A stretch of 64,000 bases of DNA from Rhizohabitans arisaemae (lineage in GTDB: Bacteria; Actinomycetota; Actinomycetes; Streptosporangiales; Streptosporangiaceae), in contig NZ_BLRH01000055.1 of NCBI RefSeq assembly GCF_025996515.1, positions 62,001 through 126,000 on the forward strand, read 5' to 3'. Of the stretch, positions 28,676 through 37,226 are shown piece after piece (the first letter of the stretch is position 1; every line of letters begins with the position of its first letter). The position numbers and the translations under genes are program-made. A model generated the notes under the pieces. The model was not told the origin of the DNA. It searched no databases and saw only the letters and a list, made by a program, of their open reading frames with translations.

Positions 28676-29679
28676 AGGGCCTGATAGCGCGAGCTCCGGG
28701 TGGAGAACTCGATGTGCCCGCGCACCCAGTGCTCCAGCCCCGTCACGAAGGAGCGGACCTCCGCGGTGCCGGCCCACCGCTCGACGGCCGCCTTCCGGGC
28801 GGCGAACGAGTCGATCGACCCGGCGTGCATCCGGGCCACCTCGTCCATGGCCGACTGGGTCGAGCAGCCGGCATGTTCCATGATCACGGTGACCAGGTTG
28901 TGCCGCGCCCGGTCGCTCCCCCGTTCCTTGGCGTAGGAGAGCAGATCGTTGTCCCAGCCGATGAGATCGCACGCGATGTCCCGGAGGGCCTGGACGTCGG
29001 GGTGGTGCCACACGTCCGCCGGCACCCGGTATCCACCGGCCACGTCGATCAACGCGAGGCAGGTGTAGGTCGCCCCGGTGATCCGGCGCATCACCAGATA
29101 GTCGCCGAGGCCCGGGACGATGTCGGCCTCCCGGTTGGCCGCCTCCCACACCTGGGCGAACAGATATTCCTTCACCGTGGTCCGCCAGCGGTCGAACTGC
29201 TCCGGGCTGCTGCACCGGCCGACCCGGAACCGCAGGTCGCGCAGCGCCTGGACAAACAGGTCGTCACCGGGCCTCGGGTCGGGTTCGTCAAGGACCGACA
29301 GCAGCCGGGGGATGGCGCGGGAAATGGGCCCGGCCCGCCCTCCGGTCCTGGCGGATTCCGCGAACGCGTCGTCGAAGGCGAAAAGCCAGTTGTACCAGTC
29401 GTTGAGTAACCGGAGCATATCGGGCGGCACGGTGGGGTTTGTGCGCGCCGTAAGCCAGCCGATTTCGGCACGGCGGAAGTCCTCGATCGTCCCTTGTTCA
29501 TCAAGCATTCCCGACGCTGCCAACCAGGCAAAACTCTCCCGGTTGACCCGGTCGGCATGGGCGTTCACCTCACTTGGAAACGGGCACGGCAGCTGCGGAA
29601 TACACAGGTCAGAGCGGATCGCCCCAGTCAACGGTGAATACACGTCTCCATCATGGCCACAAATGACCGCAATGGCCAT
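28672..29679 (-). CDS. Class I terpene synthase (bacterial sesquiterpene/diterpene cyclase type)
   Basis: About 335 aa. The first metal-binding motif is FAFDDAFAE (Asp103, Asp104, Glu108). The second is NDLLSYAKE (Asn244, Ser248, Glu252), matching the NSE consensus NDxxSxxxE. RRITG (about 198-202) fits the pyrophosphate-sensor region, and the C-terminal RY pair (SSRYQAL) is present, so all catalytic features are intact. It should ionise and cyclise a prenyl diphosphate; chain length and product cannot be read. Start at 29679 is chosen for GGAG eleven bases upstream; an upstream ATG at 29748 would add a poorly conserved leader. No P450 or prenyl-transferase neighbour is seen. Confidence 0.92.
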   Translation of the reverse strand: MAIAVICGHDGDVYSPLTGAIRSDLCIPQLPCPFPSEVNAHADRVNRESFAWLAASGMLDEQGTIEDFRRAEIGWLTARTNPTVPPDMLRLLNDWYNWLFAFDDAFAESARTGGRAGPISRAIPRLLSVLDEPDPRPGDDLFVQALRDLRFRVGRCSSPEQFDRWRTTVKEYLFAQVWEAANREADIVPGLGDYLVMRRITGATYTCLALIDVAGGYRVPADVWHHPDVQALRDIACDLIGWDNDLLSYAKERGSDRARHNLVTVIMEHAGCSTQSAMDEVARMHAGSIDSFAARKAAVERWAGTAEVRSFVTGLEHWVRGHIEFSTRSSRYQAL

Positions 29680-29733
29680 ACTAACAATTTTCTCCAATAT
29701 TAGGACAGCAATAAATGCATGATGGAGCACGCC

Positions 29734-29766
29734 CATTTGCGCGTGCAAATGCGCTATTGCAAATGC
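29734..29766. promoter_or_regulatory. Palindrome plus direct repeat upstream of terpene synthase
   Basis: CATTTGCGCGTGCAAATG is an inverted repeat with 7-bp arms at 29734-29751. Its right half, TGCAAATGC, recurs at 29758-29766, a 14-bp period. It lies in an A/T-rich stretch 55-87 bp before the start codon, a plausible operator for this orphan gene. Confidence 0.45.
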
Positions 29767-29871
29767 ACGTGAAGAAACGCCACCGCCGGGTGGGCCAATC
29801 GAGAAACCCCGCCTTTTCGCACCGGCCGCGTGCCGTGGCCCCGGCGGACGGGCGAGGCGGCGGCGCCGCCG

Positions 29872-30663
29872 CTAATCACACAGCCGGGCGCGGAGCAGCT
29901 CGGTGTCCGCCTCCGTCCAGCCGTTCGCGTCCAGCCAGCCCGCCACGCCGCCGTACCGCCGGTCCAGCGAGCCGAGGAACCCCTCCATGATCTGCGCCCG
30001 GGGCAGGTGGCTGTCGGCCGGGCGCGAGTCTAGGTCGGCGGCATAGGTGGAGCTCGCGCGCAGTCTGCCGATCACCTGCTCCAGCCGATCGCCCGTCCGC
30101 GTGTAGTCCGCCACGACCTGCGCCCGCTCCACCCCCGCGACCTCCAGCGCCAAGGCGACCACGACCCCGGTCCGGTCCTTGCCGGCCGCGCAGTGCACCA
30201 GGGCCGTCCCGTCCCCGCCGGAGAGCACCCGGAGCGAGGAGACGACGGAGTCGGGCCGGGCCTCCAGGTAGCCGAGGTAGTGGCCGACCGTACGGCTTAC
30301 CACCGGGCCGTTCTCCGCCTGACCCACCCAAGGAAGCACCGCGTCCACGTCCACGGCCAGGTCGGCCTCCACGTCGGTGCGCGCACCGCCCTCCGCGAAC
30401 ACCGTGTGATGGTGGATCGTCACCTCGGGCACCCGGGTCAGTGGCCCCGGCCCCTCCAGCATCACCTCGGCGTGTGAGCGGAGGTCGACCACATGGCGGA
30501 GTTTCAGCTCGGTGACGAGGTGGTGCACGTCCCGGTCGCTGAGGGCCTGCAGGTTGTCCGAGCGCAGGATCCGCCCGGGCCGGGTGGTCCCGCCGCCCTG
30601 GACGGCCAACCCACCGAGATCACGAACGTTGACGGCTCCATCAAGGTTTATCCATAGGGTCAC
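29872..30663 (-). CDS. Tyrosine-protein phosphatase (dual-specificity-like)
   Basis: A 263-aa cytoplasmic phosphatase with the P-loop HCAAGKDRTG (Cys nucleophile, Arg for phosphate binding) and the N-terminal NLDGAVNVRDLGGL motif typical of the bacterial tyrosine/lipid phosphatase family that includes mycobacterial PtpB. The general-acid region lies around TVGHYLGYLEARPDSV. GTG 30663 gives VTLWINLDGAVNVRDLGG, the usual N-terminus; an upstream ATG exists at 30699. The gene is divergent from the STM4015 cluster. Confidence 0.88.
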   Translation of the reverse strand: MTLWINLDGAVNVRDLGGLAVQGGGTTRPGRILRSDNLQALSDRDVHHLVTELKLRHVVDLRSHAEVMLEGPGPLTRVPEVTIHHHTVFAEGGARTDVEADLAVDVDAVLPWVGQAENGPVVSRTVGHYLGYLEARPDSVVSSLRVLSGGDGTALVHCAAGKDRTGVVVALALEVAGVERAQVVADYTRTGDRLEQVIGRLRASSTYAADLDSRPADSHLPRAQIMEGFLGSLDRRYGGVAGWLDANGWTEADTELLRARLCD

Positions 30664-30737
30664 CACAACAACCCTACATGTCAGTGTTTGATACCCCATG
30701 GACTTTTTTTGCCGTGACTGCCGGAGTCCGCCACCGG

Positions 30738-30761
30738 GTGTCGGTCACCTCTGATAGGACT
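30738..30761 (+). promoter_or_regulatory. Conserved upstream element, copy 1
   Basis: A 24-bp block containing TCGGTCACCTCTGATAGG, 30 bp before the first STM4015 start. It recurs almost unchanged at the same distance before the other two copies. TAGGAC could be a -10 hexamer; no conserved -35 is seen. Confidence 0.55.
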
Positions 30762-30791
30762 TTCCGCGTTCCCCCCGACCGAGGAGCCGCC

Positions 30792-31712
30792 ATGTCTTCC
30801 CTGCACCTCACCCGGTTCGCCGGTCTGCCGGTCCGGCCCGTCCCCGCGGAGGGGCCGCTCACCGGCGACGTCGCCTGGCGGATGAGTGTGGAGTACGAGA
30901 GCAAGGACACCTTCGACGGCCTGTTCGACCGGTTCCTCGCGCTGCCCGGTGCCGAACGGGTCCGTGCTCTCGTCGTCGGCGCCTGGCACCCCTTCCCCTC
31001 CGAAGGTCATTCCTCCGGTGACGCGGTCAGGCGGATCGCCGAGTCCGCGAAGCGGCTGCCGGAGCTGCGGGCGATCTACCTCGGCGACATCACCCAGGAG
31101 GAGTCGGAGATCTCCTGGCTCCAGCAGAGCGACGTCACCCCGCTGCTGGAGGCGTACCCCGCGCTGGAACGGCTTGAGGTACGCGGGGGTTTCGGACTGA
31201 GACTCCAGCCCGTCAAACACGCCTCGCTCCAAGCCCTGTGCGTCGAGTCCGGCGGGATCCCGGCCGAGGTGGTCTCCGCCGTCTCCCGCTCCGACCTGCC
31301 CGCCCTCACCGAACTGGAACTCTGGCTCGGCATCGAGGAGTACGGCGGGGACGCCACGCTCGCCGACCTCGCCGGGATCCTGTCCGGCGAGGGGCTGCCC
31401 GCCCTGATCCACCTGGGCCTGCAGAACAGCGAGATCCAGGACGAAATCGCCACGGCCGTCGCCTCCGCCCCGATCGTGGCCCGCCTGGAAACCCTCGCCC
31501 TGTCCATGGGCACCCTCACCGACGACGGCGCCGAAGCCCTCCTGTCCGGCCAGCCCCTCACCCACCTGCGACGGCTCGACCTCAGCCACCATTACCTCAC
31601 CGACGCCATGATGGAGCGGGTGACCGCCGCCCTCCCCGGCGTCAAGGTCGACCTCGGTGACCAGGAGGAGCCGGACGACGGCGAGTGGTTCTACGTCGCC
31701 GTCTCGGAATAG
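30792..31712 (+). CDS. STM4015 family protein, copy 1 (leucine-rich-repeat-like)
   Basis: A 306-aa cytoplasmic protein named after a Salmonella locus of unknown function. From about residue 95 it shows LRR-like phasing (LPELRAIYLGDI, YPALERLEVRGG, LPALTELELWLG, LPALIHLGLQNSEI, LTHLRRLDLSHHYLT), suggesting a solenoid for protein contacts. The N-terminal ~90 residues carry FAGLPV and VRALVVGAW. ATG 30792 follows GAGGAGCC. This is the most diverged of three tandem paralogues; it ends DDGEWFYVAVSE. A scaffold or substrate for the radical SAM enzymes downstream is my inference. Confidence 0.88.
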   Translation: MSSLHLTRFAGLPVRPVPAEGPLTGDVAWRMSVEYESKDTFDGLFDRFLALPGAERVRALVVGAWHPFPSEGHSSGDAVRRIAESAKRLPELRAIYLGDITQEESEISWLQQSDVTPLLEAYPALERLEVRGGFGLRLQPVKHASLQALCVESGGIPAEVVSAVSRSDLPALTELELWLGIEEYGGDATLADLAGILSGEGLPALIHLGLQNSEIQDEIATAVASAPIVARLETLALSMGTLTDDGAEALLSGQPLTHLRRLDLSHHYLTDAMMERVTAALPGVKVDLGDQEEPDDGEWFYVAVSE

Positions 31713-31747
31713 GCGCTTCACCAGGGCGCGCCCCGCGCCGGTCCCCC

Positions 31748-31790
31748 GGATTCGGTACGGTCTGCCACGGCGCACGCCGTACCGGCATCG
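31748..31790. repeat. GGTACGG...CCGTACC palindromic element (intergenic copy)
   Basis: Starts GGATTCGGTACGG and ends CGCACGCCGTACCGG, arms GGTACGG/CCGTACC. It sits in the 334-bp gap between STM4015 copies 1 and 2. Degenerate further copies follow at about 31835-31925 (GATACGGCCGGCGG, CACGCCGTACC). Nothing else is seen in this gap apart from the promoter-like block at 31994. Confidence 0.65.
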
Positions 31791-31993
31791 CGTGCGCCGC
31801 ATCCGGAGCCGTCCGTTTCCAGCCCACCCCGTGCGTCGGCGGATTCCGACGCCGATACGGCCGGCGGCGGCACACGCCGTACCCCCCGTACACCGCCCGC
31901 CGATCCTGCGGATTCGGCACGACGCCGTATCCGCGCACCCCGTGTCACCCGCCGGACCCCGGCCTTCGCGCCCGGCGCCCCGGAGGCGGCGGG

Positions 31994-32017
31994 GTGTCGG
32001 TCACCTCTGGTAGGACT
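31994..32017 (+). promoter_or_regulatory. Conserved upstream element, copy 2
   Basis: Same block as at 30738, with GGTAGG in place of GATAGG, 29 bp before the GTG start of the second STM4015 gene and followed by AAGGAG. Confidence 0.55.
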
Positions 32018-32046
32018 GGGCACCACTTCCCCGCCAAGGAGCTTTT

Positions 32047-32964
32047 GTGATCAACGAACGCCTCACCGAATTCGCCGGCCTCCCGGTCAAGGGCCCGGAT
32101 CGGGACACCGAGCTCGACGGCGACACCGCCTGGTGTCTGGGCCTGGGGTACGACTCCGACGAGAACTTCCACGATCTCTTCGCGAGCTTCCTCGCGCTTC
32201 CGGGGTCGGAGCGGGTGCGGGCGCTGGTCATCGGGGCCTGGGATCCCGAGGTCGCCACCGAGGAATCCTCCGCGCCGGTCGTCGACGCCCTCGTCGCAGC
32301 CGCCGGGCAACTGCGCGGACTACGGGCCGTGTTCCTCGGGGACATCGTCCAGCACGAGGCGGAGATCTCCTGGATCCCACAGTCCGACGTCACCCCTCTG
32401 CTGGAGGCGTACCCCGCGCTTGAGCGGCTGGACGTGCGCGGCGGGGACGCGCTGAAGTTCCGGCCGATCCGGCACGAGTCGCTGCGCACCCTGCGGATGG
32501 AGACCGGAGGGCTCCCGGCCGAGGTGGTCTCCGCGATCGGCCGCTCGGAGCTGCCCGCCCTCACCCACCTGGAACTCTGGCTGGGCACCGAGTGGTACGG
32601 CGGGAACACGACCACAGCCGACCTCGCCGGCATCCTCTCCGGCGAAGGCCTCCCCGCCCTGACCCACCTCGGCCTGCAGGACAGCGAGATCCAGGACGAG
32701 ATCGCCACGGCCGTCGCCTCCGCCCCGATCGTGGCCCGCCTGGAAACCCTCGCCCTGTCCATGGGAGCCCTCACCGACGACGGCGCCGAAGCCCTGCTTT
32801 CCGGCCAGCCTCTCACCCACCTGCGACGGCTTGACCTCAACTACCACTTCCTGAGCGAGGAGATGATGAAACGCGTGCGCACCGCCCTGCCAGGCGTCGA
32901 GGTCGACCTCGGGGATCGGCAGAACGCGGACGGCGATCGGTTCTACATCGCGGTCTCGGAGTAG
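32047..32964 (+). CDS. STM4015 family protein, copy 2
   Basis: A 305-aa paralogue, start GTG 32047 after AAGGAGCTTTT. The N-terminal ~170 residues differ from copy 1 at many positions, whereas the C-terminal half is close to it: the ~125 bases coding for SEIQDEIATAVASAPIVARL and the following helix differ at only a handful of positions. LRR-like phasing is kept. It ends GDRFYIAVSE. It carries its own upstream element, so it may also be transcribed separately. Confidence 0.88.
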   Translation: MINERLTEFAGLPVKGPDRDTELDGDTAWCLGLGYDSDENFHDLFASFLALPGSERVRALVIGAWDPEVATEESSAPVVDALVAAAGQLRGLRAVFLGDIVQHEAEISWIPQSDVTPLLEAYPALERLDVRGGDALKFRPIRHESLRTLRMETGGLPAEVVSAIGRSELPALTHLELWLGTEWYGGNTTTADLAGILSGEGLPALTHLGLQDSEIQDEIATAVASAPIVARLETLALSMGALTDDGAEALLSGQPLTHLRRLDLNYHFLSEEMMKRVRTALPGVEVDLGDRQNADGDRFYIAVSE

Positions 32965-33039
32965 GCGCGTCATCGGGCCGGACGCCTCCGGTGACACCGG
33001 AGGCGCACGCCGTACCCGCACTCCGCCCGCTGACCTCCC

Positions 33040-33080
33040 GGATTCGGTACGACCGGGGGCGGCGCACGCCGTACCCGCAC
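33040..33080. repeat. GGTACG...CGTACC palindromic element (second intergenic copy)
   Basis: GGATTCGGTACG followed by GGCGGCGCACGCCGTACC, nearly the same as at 31748; a right-half copy (GGCGCACGCCGTACCCGCAC) precedes it at about 33002. It lies between STM4015 copies 2 and 3, so gene and spacer were probably duplicated together. Confidence 0.6.
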
Positions 33081-33124
33081 AGACCGCCGGACCGTACCCC
33101 GGCCTGCGTACCGGAGGCATCGGG

Positions 33125-33148
33125 ATGTCGGTCACCTCTGATAGGACT
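33125..33148 (+). promoter_or_regulatory. Conserved upstream element, copy 3
   Basis: Same block as at 30738 with one base changed at its 5' end, 28 bp before the GTG start of the third STM4015 gene and followed by GCAAGGAG. Confidence 0.55.
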
Positions 33149-33176
33149 GGGCACGTTCCCCCCGCAAGGAGCTTTC

Positions 33177-34094
33177 GTGATCTACGAACACCGGACCGAG
33201 TTCGCGGGCCTCCCCATCGCGAGCCCCGAACCGGACACATCGCTGCACGGCGAGGCTGCCTGGGTCCTCAGCCTGGAGTTCGAGGCCACCGAGGCTTTCG
33301 ACGAGCTGGTCGCGGGTTTCGTCGCACTCCCGGGATCGGACCGGGTACGCGCCCTGGTCATCGGCAACTGGGATCATGAGTACTCCATGGATCAGTCATC
33401 GGAGGAGGTCGTCCGGAGCCTCGCCGCGTCCGCCGGGCAACTGCCCGAACTCCGGGCGCTCTTCCTGGGGGACGTCATCCGGGAAGAGATGGAGATCTCC
33501 TGGATCCGGCAAAGCGACATCACCCCGCTGCTCGAGGCGTTCCCCGCGCTGGAACGGCTGGAAATCCGCGGCGGCGTCGACCTGGAGCTCCGACCGGTCA
33601 CGCACCCCTCGCTCCAGGTCCTGCGGATGGAGTCCGGCGGACTCCCCGGCCCGGTGGTCGCGGCGATCAGCCGTTCGGAGCTGCCCGCCCTGACCCGGCT
33701 TGAGCTCTGGCTGGGCACCGAGCAATACGGCGGGAACGCCGGCGTCGCCGACCTCGCCGGGATCCTCTCCGGTGCGGGACTCCCCGCCCTGACCCACCTC
33801 GGCCTGCAGGACAGCGAGATCCAGGACGAAATCGCCGCAGCGGTCGCCTCCGCCCCGATCGTGGCCCGCCTGGAGACCTTGGACCTGTCCATGGGCGCCC
33901 TCAGCGACGAGGGCGCGGAAGCCCTGCTGGCGGGACAGCCCCTCACCCACCTGCGCGGCCTCAACCTCAGCCACCACTTTCTGACCGACGCGATGATGGA
34001 ACGTGTGCGCGGAGCCCTTCCCGGCGTCGAGGTCGACCTCGGCGACCGGCAGAAACCTGACGGCGAGCGGTTCTACATCGCGGTCTCGGAGTGA
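33177..34094 (+). CDS. STM4015 family protein, copy 3
   Basis: A 305-aa paralogue, start GTG 33177 after CAAGGAGCTTTC. The C-terminal half again closely matches copies 1 and 2 (LTHLRGLNLSHHFLTDAMM). Its stop overlaps the STM4014 start as GTGA, so this copy is translationally coupled to the enzyme genes and is probably the ancestral cluster member, with the other two added upstream. Confidence 0.88.
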   Translation: MIYEHRTEFAGLPIASPEPDTSLHGEAAWVLSLEFEATEAFDELVAGFVALPGSDRVRALVIGNWDHEYSMDQSSEEVVRSLAASAGQLPELRALFLGDVIREEMEISWIRQSDITPLLEAFPALERLEIRGGVDLELRPVTHPSLQVLRMESGGLPGPVVAAISRSELPALTRLELWLGTEQYGGNAGVADLAGILSGAGLPALTHLGLQDSEIQDEIAAAVASAPIVARLETLDLSMGALSDEGAEALLAGQPLTHLRGLNLSHHFLTDAMMERVRGALPGVEVDLGDRQKPDGERFYIAVSE

Positions 34095-35158
34095 GCGTCC
34101 GCTTCACCGTGGTCGGGGTGCCGGGTGAACGCCGTACCGAACTGTTCTCCCAGGCGGTACGGGCCCGCGGCCTGCCCGCGCCGGCGGTCCTGCCGTGGCG
34201 GGAGCTGCTGATCGGGGACCCGGTCCTGCCCGCCGAGACCACCCACGTCCGGGTGGACTCCCCGGGTGGGGACGTCGAGACCGACGCCCTGCTCCGCGGT
34301 GCGGGCGATCCCACCCGGGTGGACGGGGGCGCGCTCTGGTACTCCCGCCTGACCGGGGCGCTGCGGCGGGTCGCCGAGCTCACCGCGGGACGGGCCCGGC
34401 TGCTCAACGACCCCGAGGAGATCGGGGTCATGTTCGACAAGCGCCGTTGCCACGCGCGGCTCGCCGCGGCCGGCGTGCCGGTCCCCCCGGCCCTCCCCGA
34501 GGTGACCGGCTATCGGGAGCTGCGCGAGCGGATGGCCGACGCCGGATGGAACCGGGTGTTCGTCAAGCCCGCCCACGGCTCCTCGGCCTCCGGGGTGATC
34601 GCGCTGACCGCCCGCGGCGACCGGATCACCGCGACCACCTCGGCGGCCCTCGGCCCCGCCGGGCTCCACAACTCCCTGCGGGTCCGGACCTACACCGACC
34701 CCCGCGACGTCGCCGCGGTGGTGGACCGGATGGCCCCGGACGGGCTGCACGTGGAACGCTGGTTCCCCAAGGCGGGGCTCGGCGGCCGGAGCCTGGACCT
34801 GCGGGTGGTCGTCACGGCGGGCAGGCCGACCCACGCGGTGGTGCGCACCAGCCGGATCCCGATCACCAATCTGCACCTGGGCGGCGCCCGCGGCGACCTG
34901 CCCGCGGTCCGGGCCCGGCTCGGCGAGCGGGGCTGGCAGGCGGCGCTGGAGGTGTGCGTCCGGGCCGCGGCGTGCTTCCCGCGGAGCCTGGCGGCAGGGG
35001 TCGACCTGATGATCGGGTCGGACTGGCAGGAGTTCGCCGTGGCCGAGGTCAACGCGTTCGGAGACCTCCTCCCGGGCTTGGACGGCCTGCCGGGCGGCGG
35101 CTCCGAAGGCCTGGACACCTACGCGGCGCAGGTGGAGGCGGTCCTGTGCACGACATGA
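34091..35158 (+). CDS. STM4014 family protein (ATP-grasp-like)
   Basis: A 355-aa protein. The central part reads as an ATP-grasp fold: MFDKRRCHARLAAAGVPVPP (about 115-134), the Lys-containing strand VFVKPAHGSSASG (about 157-169), HVERWFPKA and LDLRVVVTAGRPTHAVVR, then the metal-binding end EFAVAEVNAFGDLL. ATP-grasp enzymes join a carboxylate to an amine or thiol through an acyl phosphate; the substrate here is unknown. Start GTG overlaps the third STM4015 stop, and its stop overlaps STM4013 (ATGA), so it sits in a tightly coupled operon. Confidence 0.88.
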   Translation: MSVRFTVVGVPGERRTELFSQAVRARGLPAPAVLPWRELLIGDPVLPAETTHVRVDSPGGDVETDALLRGAGDPTRVDGGALWYSRLTGALRRVAELTAGRARLLNDPEEIGVMFDKRRCHARLAAAGVPVPPALPEVTGYRELRERMADAGWNRVFVKPAHGSSASGVIALTARGDRITATTSAALGPAGLHNSLRVRTYTDPRDVAAVVDRMAPDGLHVERWFPKAGLGGRSLDLRVVVTAGRPTHAVVRTSRIPITNLHLGGARGDLPAVRARLGERGWQAALEVCVRAAACFPRSLAAGVDLMIGSDWQEFAVAEVNAFGDLLPGLDGLPGGGSEGLDTYAAQVEAVLCTT

Positions 35159-35952
35159 ACGAAATCGTCGGCAGCCATGACCTACTGCTGGTGACCTTGG
35201 ACACCCTCCGCTTCGACGTCGCCCAGGAGTCGATGGAGTCCGGCCTCACCCCGGAGCTGGCCCGGGTGGTGCCAGGCGGGCGCTGGAAACGCAGGCACGC
35301 CCCGGGCAGTTTCACCTATGCCTCGCACGCCGCGATGCTGGCGGGATTCCTGCCGACGCCGACCGAGCCGGGCCCGCACCCCCGGCTCTTCGCCGCCGCC
35401 TTCCCGGGGAGCGAGACGACCGGCGGGCGGACCTGGGCGTTCGACGCCCCGGACCTGCCGTCCGGCCTGGCCCGGGCCGGATACCACACCGTGTGCGTCG
35501 GCGGGGTGGGCTTCTTCAACAAGCTGACCCCGCTCGGCTCCGCCCTGCCCGGTCTCTTCGCGGAAAGCCACTGGGAGCCCTCCTTCGGGGTGACCTCACC
35601 GACCTCCTTCGAGAGCCAGATCGAACGGGTGGCCGAGGTCGTGGCCCGGGCCGGAGACCGGCGGCTCTTCCTGCTGGTGAACGTCGCCTCCCTGCATCAG
35701 CCGAACTGGTTCCACCTGCCCGGGGCGACCCGGGAGCACGGTGACACGCGGGAGAGCCACGCCGCCGCGCTGCGGTACGTGGACCGGCACATCGGCAGGC
35801 TCCTCACGCTGATGCGACGTCCTTGCTTCGTCGTCATCTGCTCAGATCACGGTACGGCCTACGGCGAGGACGGCCATACCGGGCACAGGATCGGCCACGA
35901 GGTCGTGTGGACGGTGCCCTATGCCGAGTTCATCCTGGAGAAAGACCTATGA
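35155..35952 (+). CDS. STM4013/SEN3800 family hydrolase (sulfatase/alkaline phosphatase fold)
   Basis: A 265-aa cytoplasmic protein with alkaline-phosphatase-superfamily metal motifs: LLVTLDTLRFD near the N-terminus, FTYASHAAMLAGFLP where sulfatases carry the nucleophile, and CSDHGTAYGEDGHTGHRIGHE near the C-terminus. No Cys/Ser-x-Pro-x-Arg sulfatase signature is present, so a formylglycine sulfatase is unlikely; a phosphoester hydrolase or transferase fits better. No signal peptide. ATG 35155 overlaps the STM4014 stop; an in-frame GTG nine bases earlier (VHD) is an alternative. Confidence 0.87.
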   Translation: MNEIVGSHDLLLVTLDTLRFDVAQESMESGLTPELARVVPGGRWKRRHAPGSFTYASHAAMLAGFLPTPTEPGPHPRLFAAAFPGSETTGGRTWAFDAPDLPSGLARAGYHTVCVGGVGFFNKLTPLGSALPGLFAESHWEPSFGVTSPTSFESQIERVAEVVARAGDRRLFLLVNVASLHQPNWFHLPGATREHGDTRESHAAALRYVDRHIGRLLTLMRRPCFVVICSDHGTAYGEDGHTGHRIGHEVVWTVPYAEFILEKDL

Positions 35953-37226
35953 GTAGCCCCTATCAGGGATATGTCTATGCGTATCCGCATAAATCGGCTT
36001 ATCGGCCGCTGAATCCTCGGCCACGCCTCGCCGACCTGTGGGCGGAGGAGAAGCGGAACTCCCTCTTTCTCTACGTGCACATCCCGTTCTGTGAGATGCG
36101 CTGCGGATTCTGCAACCTGTTCACCCGGACCGGCGCCCCCGAGGAGCTGGTCGGCGCCTATCTGGACGCCCTCGACCGCCAGGCGCTGGCCGTACAGGAC
36201 GCCCTCGGACCGGCCCGCTTCGCCCTCGGCGCGATCGGCGGCGGCACCCCGACCTACCTCTCCCCCGCCGAACTCGACCGGCTCTACGGAATCGTCGAGC
36301 GCTTCACCGACCCGCGGGCCGTCCCCTTCTCCGTGGAGACCTCCCCTGCGACCGCCACCCCAGACCGGCTCGGCGTGCTCGCCGACCGCGGGGTACACCG
36401 GATCTCGATCGGGGTGCAGAGCTTCGTCGACGCCGAGGCCCGGGCCGCCATCCGCCCGCAGCGGCGCGCGGAGGTGGAGAAGGCGCTCCGGCACATCCGG
36501 GACTCCGGCGTGCCCGTCCTCAACATCGACCTCATCTACGGGATCGACGGGCAGACCCCGGAGACCTGGCGGTACTCCCTCGACGCCGCCCTGGCCTGGG
36601 AGCCGGAGGAGATCTACCTCTACCCCCTCTACGTCCGGCCGCTCACCGGCCTGGCCAGAACCGCCCGCGAATGGGACGACCAGCGGCTCACCCTCTACCG
36701 CCGGGGCCGCGACCACCTGCTCGCCGCCGGATACGAGCAGACGTCCATGCGCATGTTCCGGCGGATCCGGCACGAGCCGACCGCCTACAGCTGCCAGGGC
36801 GACGGCATGGTCGGGCTCGGCTGCGGCGCGCGCTCCTACACCGGGGGGCTGCACTACTCCTTCGACTACGCGGTGGACGCCCGGCAGGTCCGGGCGATCG
36901 TCGACGACTTCGTGCGGCAGCCGGCCTTCGACCACGCCGAGGTGGGCTACCGGCTCGACGAGGAGGACCGCCGGCGCCGCTACCTGATCCAGTCCCTGCT
37001 CCAGGCCGAGGGGGTGGAGACGGCCGCCTACCGCGAGCTGTTCGGCCGCGAAGCCCGTACCGACCTGTGGGAATTCACCGCGACCGGCTGGATCGAGCCC
37101 GCCACGGGCACCACCGAGGATCGGGTACGGCTGACGCCCGAGGGCCTGGCCCACTCCGACGCGATCGGCCCGGCGCTGTTCTCGCCCCGGGTCGCCGCGC
37201 TCATGACGGCGCACGAGGCCCGCTGA
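35949..37226 (+). CDS. STM4012 family radical SAM protein (HemN/HemW-like)
   Basis: A 425-aa radical SAM enzyme. The [4Fe-4S] cluster motif is VHIPFCEMRCGFC with Cys48, Cys52 and Cys55, followed by the GGGTPT SAM-binding motif and the HemN-like second half (GVQSFVDAEARAAIRPQR; NIDLIYGIDGQTPETW; YEQTSMRMFRR; GLGCGARSYTG). Relatives include coproporphyrinogen dehydrogenase and the heme chaperone HemW. The C-terminal ~80 residues look like a HemN winged-helix-type end. Coupled to STM4013 by ATGA and to STM4011 by TGATG. Confidence 0.92.
   Translation: MSSPYQGYVYAYPHKSAYRPLNPRPRLADLWAEEKRNSLFLYVHIPFCEMRCGFCNLFTRTGAPEELVGAYLDALDRQALAVQDALGPARFALGAIGGGTPTYLSPAELDRLYGIVERFTDPRAVPFSVETSPATATPDRLGVLADRGVHRISIGVQSFVDAEARAAIRPQRRAEVEKALRHIRDSGVPVLNIDLIYGIDGQTPETWRYSLDAALAWEPEEIYLYPLYVRPLTGLARTAREWDDQRLTLYRRGRDHLLAAGYEQTSMRMFRRIRHEPTAYSCQGDGMVGLGCGARSYTGGLHYSFDYAVDARQVRAIVDDFVRQPAFDHAEVGYRLDEEDRRRRYLIQSLLQAEGVETAAYRELFGREARTDLWEFTATGWIEPATGTTEDRVRLTPEGLAHSDAIGPALFSPRVAALMTAHEAR

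Noticed and set aside
30678-30791. Longer N-terminus for STM4015 copy 1
   Set aside because: The extension covers the conserved 24-bp upstream element and is absent from the other two copies; ATG 30792 has a good ribosome site.
35155-35952. Formylglycine sulfatase
   Set aside because: The Cys/Ser-x-Pro-x-Arg signature is absent at the nucleophile position.
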